A stretch of 9,635 bases of DNA from positions 1-9,635 of the forward strand of contig DOIU01000063.1 in assembly GCA_003511825.1 (NCBI GenBank), given 5' to 3'. A program made the translations under genes and the position numbers. This DNA comes from Gammaproteobacteria bacterium. Lineage in GTDB: Bacteria > Pseudomonadota > Gammaproteobacteria > Granulosicoccales > Granulosicoccaceae. The notes under the pieces are model-generated. The model did no database searches and had not been told where the DNA came from. It saw only the letters and a program-made list of their open reading frames with translations. Of this stretch, positions 5,547 to 9,635 are shown piece by piece (position 1 is the stretch's first letter; every line of letters begins with the position of its first letter).

Positions 5547-7334
5547 TTACAACGGCCAGACGAACAGCAACAGTGGCACCGAAATGGCGATGATAATGAT
5601 CTCCAGCGGCAAACCCATGCGCCAATAATCACCAAATTGATAGCCGCCTGGCCCCATCACCAAGGTATTGGATTGATGCCCGATGGGGGTGAGAAAAGCA
5701 CAAGAGGCACCAACCGCCACCGACATCAGAAACGCGTCACTGTTGACGCCGAGTGACTGGGCAATCGACACACTGATGGGCGCCATCACCAGTGCGGTCG
5801 CGGCGTTGTTGATGATGTCGGATAAGAACATCGTGGCAACCAGGATCAGCGTCAGTAGTACCGCAGCCGGCAAGCCGTGTGTCAGCGTCAAGATGGCGTT
5901 GGCCAACCAATCGGTCGTGCCCGTGCTCTCCAGCGCGCGCCCCACGGGTATCATGGCACCGAGCAGCACAATCACCGGCCAATCGACTTCGTCGTAGATC
6001 TCTCTAACCGAGATGACCTTCATCAAGATATAGCAGCCAATCGCCATCAGAAAGGCAATCGGCAGCGAGACGAAGCCGACCACACCCAAACCGATAGCCG
6101 CAGCGAAAACCAAGAGGGCGGGGACGACCTGACGCTGACGATTCAGCGCCAAAGGGCGTTTCGCCAGCGGCCACAAATCTAATTCCTGAAATTGCTGATC
6201 AATGCTGTCAGTATCACCAAAAAGCAATAAGACATCGCCCGGTTTGAAGCGCTGCCGCTTTAGCCGTGTGCGGATGGTGGTGCCATTTCGGGCGATACCG
6301 ACCAGCGCCAACGTCCGTTGCGAGCGATAGCGGAGGAATTCGATGCCGCGCCCCACCAAGGGTGAACGCAGACTGACGACGCCCTCCAGCATAATCTCGC
6401 GATCAGACTGGGGTTGCACAAAGGCCGGCGACGCGCTGGTCAGCAACGTGAGCCCACTCGCATCGACAATACTCTGCAAATGCGCCGGATCACCTTGTAC
6501 TAACAAGACATCGCCAACACGACATCGGTAGTAGCGCGGCAGTGGCTGCGCATGACCGTTTTTGGCGGCAACGCCAACGATGTCGATCTGATCGGAATTA
6601 AACACTTCCGCGTCGCTGAGCAGCTTGCCGACCAGGGGAGAGTCCTCTTGCACTTCCAACTCCGTGAGGTAATTGGAAATCTCAAACATCGCCTGAGAGC
6701 CATCTGTGCCGCGTCTGTCCGTCGGTATCAAGCGCCAGCCAACCAGGGCGACAAAGGCCAAGCCGATGGCCGCCACGATGACACCGACCGGGGAGAAATC
6801 AAACATCGCAAAAGGCTCACCCGTCACCTCGGCGCGGTAACTCGCGATGATGATGTTGGGTGGCGTACCGATCAGCGTGGTCATGCCACCGAGGATGCTG
6901 CCGAATGCCAGCGGCATCAGCAGCAGTGCCGGCGAGCGTTGAGCATGGTTGGCCGTCGCGATGGCAACGGGCAGCATTAACGCCAGTGCGCCGACGTTGT
7001 TCATAAAGGCCGATGCCACGGTCACTACCGCCGTCAGCGAGAGGATATGGATGTAAATGTTGCCGGTTAAGGGCGTGAGATAACCGGCAACCACGCTGAC
7101 CACGCCAGCATTCTTCAAGGCATGGCTGATGATCAATACGGCGGCGACCGTGACCACAGCCGCGTGACCAAAGCCCAGAAACGCTTGGTCAGACGGCACC
7201 AGACCAAACACCACGGCCAGCAACAAACAAAATATGGCGACGATATCGTGGCGGTATTTGCCCCAGGCAAACAGCACCAGAGTGACAGCTAAAATGGCGC
7301 TGATAGCGAGTTGGTCGGTGGACATAGCATTCAT
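5547..7334 (-). CDS. SLC13/DASS-family ion-coupled anion transporter with two central TrkA-C (RCK_C) domains
   Basis: This 595-residue inner-membrane transporter has two homologous membrane halves flanking a soluble insert. The N half (about 8-200) carries MNNVGALALMLP at 111-122 and IGTPPNI at 155-161. The C half (about 403-595) carries INNAATALVMAP at 508-519 and TPIGHQSNTLVMGPGGY at 549-565. These paired helix-ends and SNT/GTPPN-like loops are the substrate and sodium sites of the family. Between them lie two TrkA-C-like domains, at about 225-298 (DSPLVGKLL, then CRVGDVLLVQGD) and 313-388 (RSPLVGRGI, then FKPGDVLLLFGD). Relatives move sulfate, dicarboxylates or similar anions; those with TrkA-C inserts are often labelled sulfate or generic SLC13 permeases. 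ATG 7334 and ATG 7325 are both possible starts, and neither has a clear ribosome site. It converges on the ABC operon and follows the amidohydrolase gene after 159 bases. Substrate is not determinable. Confidence 0.9.
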   Translation of the reverse strand: MNAMSTDQLAISAILAVTLVLFAWGKYRHDIVAIFCLLLAVVFGLVPSDQAFLGFGHAAVVTVAAVLIISHALKNAGVVSVVAGYLTPLTGNIYIHILSLTAVVTVASAFMNNVGALALMLPVAIATANHAQRSPALLLMPLAFGSILGGMTTLIGTPPNIIIASYRAEVTGEPFAMFDFSPVGVIVAAIGLAFVALVGWRLIPTDRRGTDGSQAMFEISNYLTELEVQEDSPLVGKLLSDAEVFNSDQIDIVGVAAKNGHAQPLPRYYRCRVGDVLLVQGDPAHLQSIVDASGLTLLTSASPAFVQPQSDREIMLEGVVSLRSPLVGRGIEFLRYRSQRTLALVGIARNGTTIRTRLKRQRFKPGDVLLLFGDTDSIDQQFQELDLWPLAKRPLALNRQRQVVPALLVFAAAIGLGVVGFVSLPIAFLMAIGCYILMKVISVREIYDEVDWPVIVLLGAMIPVGRALESTGTTDWLANAILTLTHGLPAAVLLTLILVATMFLSDIINNAATALVMAPISVSIAQSLGVNSDAFLMSVAVGASCAFLTPIGHQSNTLVMGPGGYQFGDYWRMGLPLEIIIIAISVPLLLFVWPL

Positions 7335-7415
7335 GGGGCGGCTTCGCGTGAGTGACCGTTGATTCTACACGAATGCATGATACCGGCGCTGGGCAGAAAC
7401 TGAAGCCCTGTCCAA

Positions 7416-7428
7416 CGGGTTTTACCCG
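7416..7428. repeat. Short perfect hairpin in the gap upstream of the SLC13 gene
   Basis: CGGGT-TTT-ACCCG is an exact 5-bp inverted repeat with a 3-base loop, in the 159-base gap between the amidohydrolase stop (7494) and the SLC13 start (7334). It could be a small operator, or part of the leader or trailer RNA. There is no U-run after it on the minus strand. The rest of the gap shows no convincing promoter, RNA gene or small ORF. Confidence 0.3.
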
Positions 7429-7493
7429 AACGCTACAATCCTGGCTGCGAGGAATACCCAGCGCTCGACGTGCGCATAGTTTTCTCAGACGCC

Positions 7494-8882
7494 TTACTGC
7501 AATACCATCCGCCCACCTTTCATCACTGCCTGAGGGGTTTGCAGCACAGTGATGGTTTCAAGTGGATTGTCAGCCACGGCGACGAAGTCAGCGTAGGCGC
7601 CGGGCTTGAGAGTGCCAACCTGGTCGCTCATCCCCAACAGGTCGGCCGCGGCCTGGGTCGCGGCGATCATGGCTTCCTGCGCGGACAGTCCGCCATGCGT
7701 CATCATGGCTTCGAGCTCGCTGGCGTTACTGCCGTGTGGGATAACGCCTGCGTCGGTCCCCAAGACAATCTTGACCCCGGTGTCGCGCGCTGTGCGCAGT
7801 GCCGCGCCGATGTTTTCCACCGCAGGGGCAAACTGTGCCTGCACGGCCGGTGGGTATTGCGCTAATGACGCCTTGATCGCGACGAAGGCCGAGAGTGTGG
7901 GCGAGTAGTATGCGTCGGCCTCCTTCATCAGCATAAACGACTCGGCGTTGGCAAAAGTGCCGTGTTCTAGGCTGCGCACGCCGGCACGCAATGCGGCAGC
8001 GGCCGCAGCTTCGGTGTGTGCATGAACGGCGACACCGAGCCCTAAGCGCTTGGCGGTATCGACAATGGCGCTGAACTCCGCATCGTTAAAGTCCACCGGA
8101 CCTTCGGCAGTGACGGAACGATCGGCGACGACTTTGATGACGTTCGCGCCCTGAGCCGCGATCTGCAGCACTTTGCGCTCGCACTCATGGGCACCGACGC
8201 ATTGATAACTTCGGTGTTGCATCAGTCCTGAGAAGTCAGGCCGGTAACCGTTTGACAGATCGGCATGGGCGCCGGTCTTCGACAGGATTTGCCCCGCCGA
8301 TAAAATCCGTGGACCTTCAATCAACCCGTCATTAATGCCGTCTCGCACGCTGTGCACCAGTGCGCCGGGTGAGCCCAGATCACGCACCGTGGTAAAACCG
8401 GCATGTAAGGTTTTACGCGCGTTCGCGATGGCCATAGTGGCCAAGTAGGCGTCGGATTTCGTCACCAGGTGCAGTTTGTCACTCGGGGCAAAATGCACAT
8501 GGACGTCGATCAAGCCGGGCAATACCCAACTGTCTTTCAGGTCGATGACGCCCGAGACTCTTTGCCCCAGTGGCTCGGGTAAATCGGCCGCTGCGAGATA
8601 GCCTTGCTCAACGCTTACGATACGCTCGCCGTCAATGACAAGACTGAACTCTGAGGCCGGTGCCTGGCTTGCGTCGGCAATCAAATGACCCACATGAACG
8701 ATTGATACGGATGATGGACTGGCGTGCATGCCGGTCGCAGGTGCTGCATGCAAAGCCTGTGATAGTGTCAGCGTGATAACCGCGACCACGACTGTGCGCG
8801 CACGCAAAGCGACTGCGGACAGGGAGGTCGTGCACATCCCCAGGAGAGCGGTGATTCCGCTCTGAGTCGTTAATGCCAACAT
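7494..8882 (-). CDS. Exported metal-dependent amidohydrolase (Xaa-Pro dipeptidase/imidazolonepropionase-like)
   Basis: This 462-residue protein belongs to the amidohydrolase superfamily group that includes bacterial Xaa-Pro and Xaa-Arg/Lys dipeptidases with carboxylated-lysine metal centres. It shows the N-terminal beta-sandwich strand and VLPGLIDVHVHF (H128, H130), the likely bridging lysine K250 in NVIKVVADRS, H287/H289 in VAVHAHTE, H307 in SLEHGTF, and the catalytic aspartate D377 in LGTDAGV. The C terminus closes the small domain (LKPGAYADFVAVADNP). The N terminus has an arginine then a long hydrophobic run (about 29-46, ending QALHA before APATG), a Sec signal with a long n-region, so the enzyme probably works in the periplasm. 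ATG 8882 is supported by GAGGAG 5 bases upstream; an internal ATG at residue 16 has no such site. It follows the TonB-dependent receptor by 21 bases, suggesting uptake and periplasmic hydrolysis of the same compound. Exact substrate (dipeptide or other amide) is unknown. Confidence 0.88.
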   Translation of the reverse strand: MLALTTQSGITALLGMCTTSLSAVALRARTVVVAVITLTLSQALHAAPATGMHASPSSVSIVHVGHLIADASQAPASEFSLVIDGERIVSVEQGYLAAADLPEPLGQRVSGVIDLKDSWVLPGLIDVHVHFAPSDKLHLVTKSDAYLATMAIANARKTLHAGFTTVRDLGSPGALVHSVRDGINDGLIEGPRILSAGQILSKTGAHADLSNGYRPDFSGLMQHRSYQCVGAHECERKVLQIAAQGANVIKVVADRSVTAEGPVDFNDAEFSAIVDTAKRLGLGVAVHAHTEAAAAAALRAGVRSLEHGTFANAESFMLMKEADAYYSPTLSAFVAIKASLAQYPPAVQAQFAPAVENIGAALRTARDTGVKIVLGTDAGVIPHGSNASELEAMMTHGGLSAQEAMIAATQAAADLLGMSDQVGTLKPGAYADFVAVADNPLETITVLQTPQAVMKGGRMVLQ

Positions 8883-8887
8883 AGGAT

Positions 8888-8893
8888 CTCCTC
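8888..8893 (-). promoter_or_regulatory. Ribosome binding site fixing the amidohydrolase start
   Basis: On the minus strand GAGGAG precedes ATG 8882 by five bases (GATCC). It lies in the 21-base gap after the receptor stop. It is the best Shine-Dalgarno match noticed in the window, and it decides for the long signal peptide form over the internal ATG at 8837. Confidence 0.75.
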
Positions 8894-8903
8894 AACACGC
8901 GTT

Positions 8904-9635
8904 TCAGTAGTTGGCCAGCAGCTGGAAGGTGACGGTGCGCGGCGAACCGACGGAGATGGGGCTCTGCCAGTATTCCTCGTCGAGGAGATTCTGCACGCCA
9001 CCGACCAGTGTCAGGTTGAAGTGGCGAAACGCGATGTCGTAGCTGGCGCCGACGTCGACGGTGGTGTAGGCGTCAATCGTGCGTTGATTGGGGACGTCCA
9101 CTTCTTTCTCCGAGCTGTGGAAGACGCCACCGTTGACGTGCAGTACCTCTGACAGGGCATAGTTGGCACGCAAGCTAAATTGCAACTCCGGGATATTGGC
9201 GGGGACAGCGTCCGGCTGGTTGCTGAGATCTTCGACTTGCGCGTCGATCAGGTAGCCACCCCCATACAGGGTGAGACGATCGTTGACGGCACCGGTAAAG
9301 ATAAGCTCCACGCCGCGGTGATTCTGAACACCATCACTGACGTAGAAATTGTCCTCATTGATGTATTCGTAGTCGCGTGAAATATCGAACAGTGCGAGCG
9401 TCATGATCAATTCTTCACTCAACGCGATTTTCGCGCCCACTTCGACTTGTTCGCTTTCTACGGGTGGTAGTTGTTGGTTCGGGTTGGCAGTAATCACGCC
9501 CGTACCGGTGCCTCGCTCGAGGTTTTTCGCAATAGAACCGTAGAGTGAGACTTTTTCATTGAGCGAATAGAGCACGCCGAGGCTGGGCAGTACCTCGTCC
9601 TCGTCCACATCAGGCAAGCCGGAGAGGAACTCTTC
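8904..9635 (-). CDS. TonB-dependent outer-membrane receptor, C-terminal beta-barrel part (siderophore-receptor type), cut by the right edge
   Basis: The frame is open to the window's end; the 243 visible residues are the last part of a protein normally 650-800 residues long. The TTG at 9617 is internal, since the reading continues through EEFLSG upstream. Alternating amphipathic strands are typical of the barrel: LPSLGVLYSLNEKVSLYGS, then SEQVEVGAKIALSEELIMTL and NHRGVELIFTGAVNDRLTLY. Near the end come LVGGVQNLLDEEYW and the GSPRTVTFQLLANY ending. The NLLDxxYW and G-PRT segments are characteristic of the siderophore and ferrichrome-type TonB receptors. The last residue is tyrosine where phenylalanine is commonest; both are aromatic and suit BAM-mediated insertion. 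The plug domain and TonB box would lie outside the window. It imports a bulky ligand across the outer membrane using proton-motive force. The amidohydrolase gene downstream hints at a peptide-like or amide ligand. Confidence 0.92.
   Translation of the reverse strand, partial: EEFLSGLPDVDEDEVLPSLGVLYSLNEKVSLYGSIAKNLERGTGTGVITANPNQQLPPVESEQVEVGAKIALSEELIMTLALFDISRDYEYINEDNFYVSDGVQNHRGVELIFTGAVNDRLTLYGGGYLIDAQVEDLSNQPDAVPANIPELQFSLRANYALSEVLHVNGGVFHSSEKEVDVPNQRTIDAYTTVDVGASYDIAFRHFNLTLVGGVQNLLDEEYWQSPISVGSPRTVTFQLLANY

Noticed and set aside
6552..6980. 142-residue plus-strand open frame within the SLC13 gene
   Set aside because: Its composition (many R, H, D, G, Q) is typical of an antisense shadow; the SLC13 reading on the other strand is unbroken and motif-rich.
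7362..7367. Promoter for the SLC13 gene (TAGAAT on the minus strand)
   Set aside because: The hexamer matches five of six -10 bases, but no acceptable -35 lies 16-18 bases upstream, so it is not listed as a feature.
7421..7439. Plus-strand promoter (TACAAT at 7434-7439)
   Set aside because: There is no -35 at proper spacing, and no plus-strand gene follows.

Overview
The window looks like a chromosomal stretch from a Gram-negative bacterium, most likely a gammaproteobacterium. The base composition is moderately GC-rich, genes are tightly packed, and there is a TonB-dependent outer-membrane receptor and several Sec-type export signals. Family-level calls come from motifs I can read. The exact taxon and the transported substrates cannot be settled from the sequence alone. 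There are no RNA genes, insertion sequences or CRISPR arrays, and no gene-free stretch longer than about 160 bases.

Plus strand, 1-5469: a LacI/GalR-type regulator (cut by the window's left edge) is followed by a complete set of binding-protein-dependent ABC importer genes: periplasmic binding protein, two inner-membrane permeases and an ATPase. These are followed by a class III metallophosphoesterase that matches GpdQ-type glycerophosphodiesterases in length and in every metal-ligand position. From the first permease on, the genes overlap or touch (1, 8 and 4 bases), so this is an operon. The likely logic is a regulated module that imports a phosphodiester (or related organophosphate) and hydrolyses it in the cytoplasm. 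The substrate is inferred only from the phosphodiesterase neighbour.

The most striking local oddity is the join between the regulator and the binding protein (about 885-950). The regulator stops roughly 25-30 residues before the usual family end. Fourteen bases later the binding protein begins at an ATG inside the end of its own signal peptide. The rest of the hydrophobic signal core is readable in frame upstream, without any start codon. This looks like a deletion (real or an assembly error) that removed the 3' end of the regulator gene, the intergenic region and the 5' end of the binding-protein gene.

Minus strand, 9635-5547: a TonB-dependent receptor (C-terminal part only) is followed 21 bases later by an exported metal-dependent amidohydrolase of the Xaa-Pro dipeptidase/imidazolonepropionase-like group. 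After a 159-base gap comes an SLC13/DASS-type ion-coupled transporter with two TrkA-C (RCK_C) domains in its central loop. The receptor and amidohydrolase are probably co-transcribed; the SLC13 gene may or may not be. The two blocks converge at 5469/5547, where a 9-bp perfect inverted repeat brackets most of the short gap.
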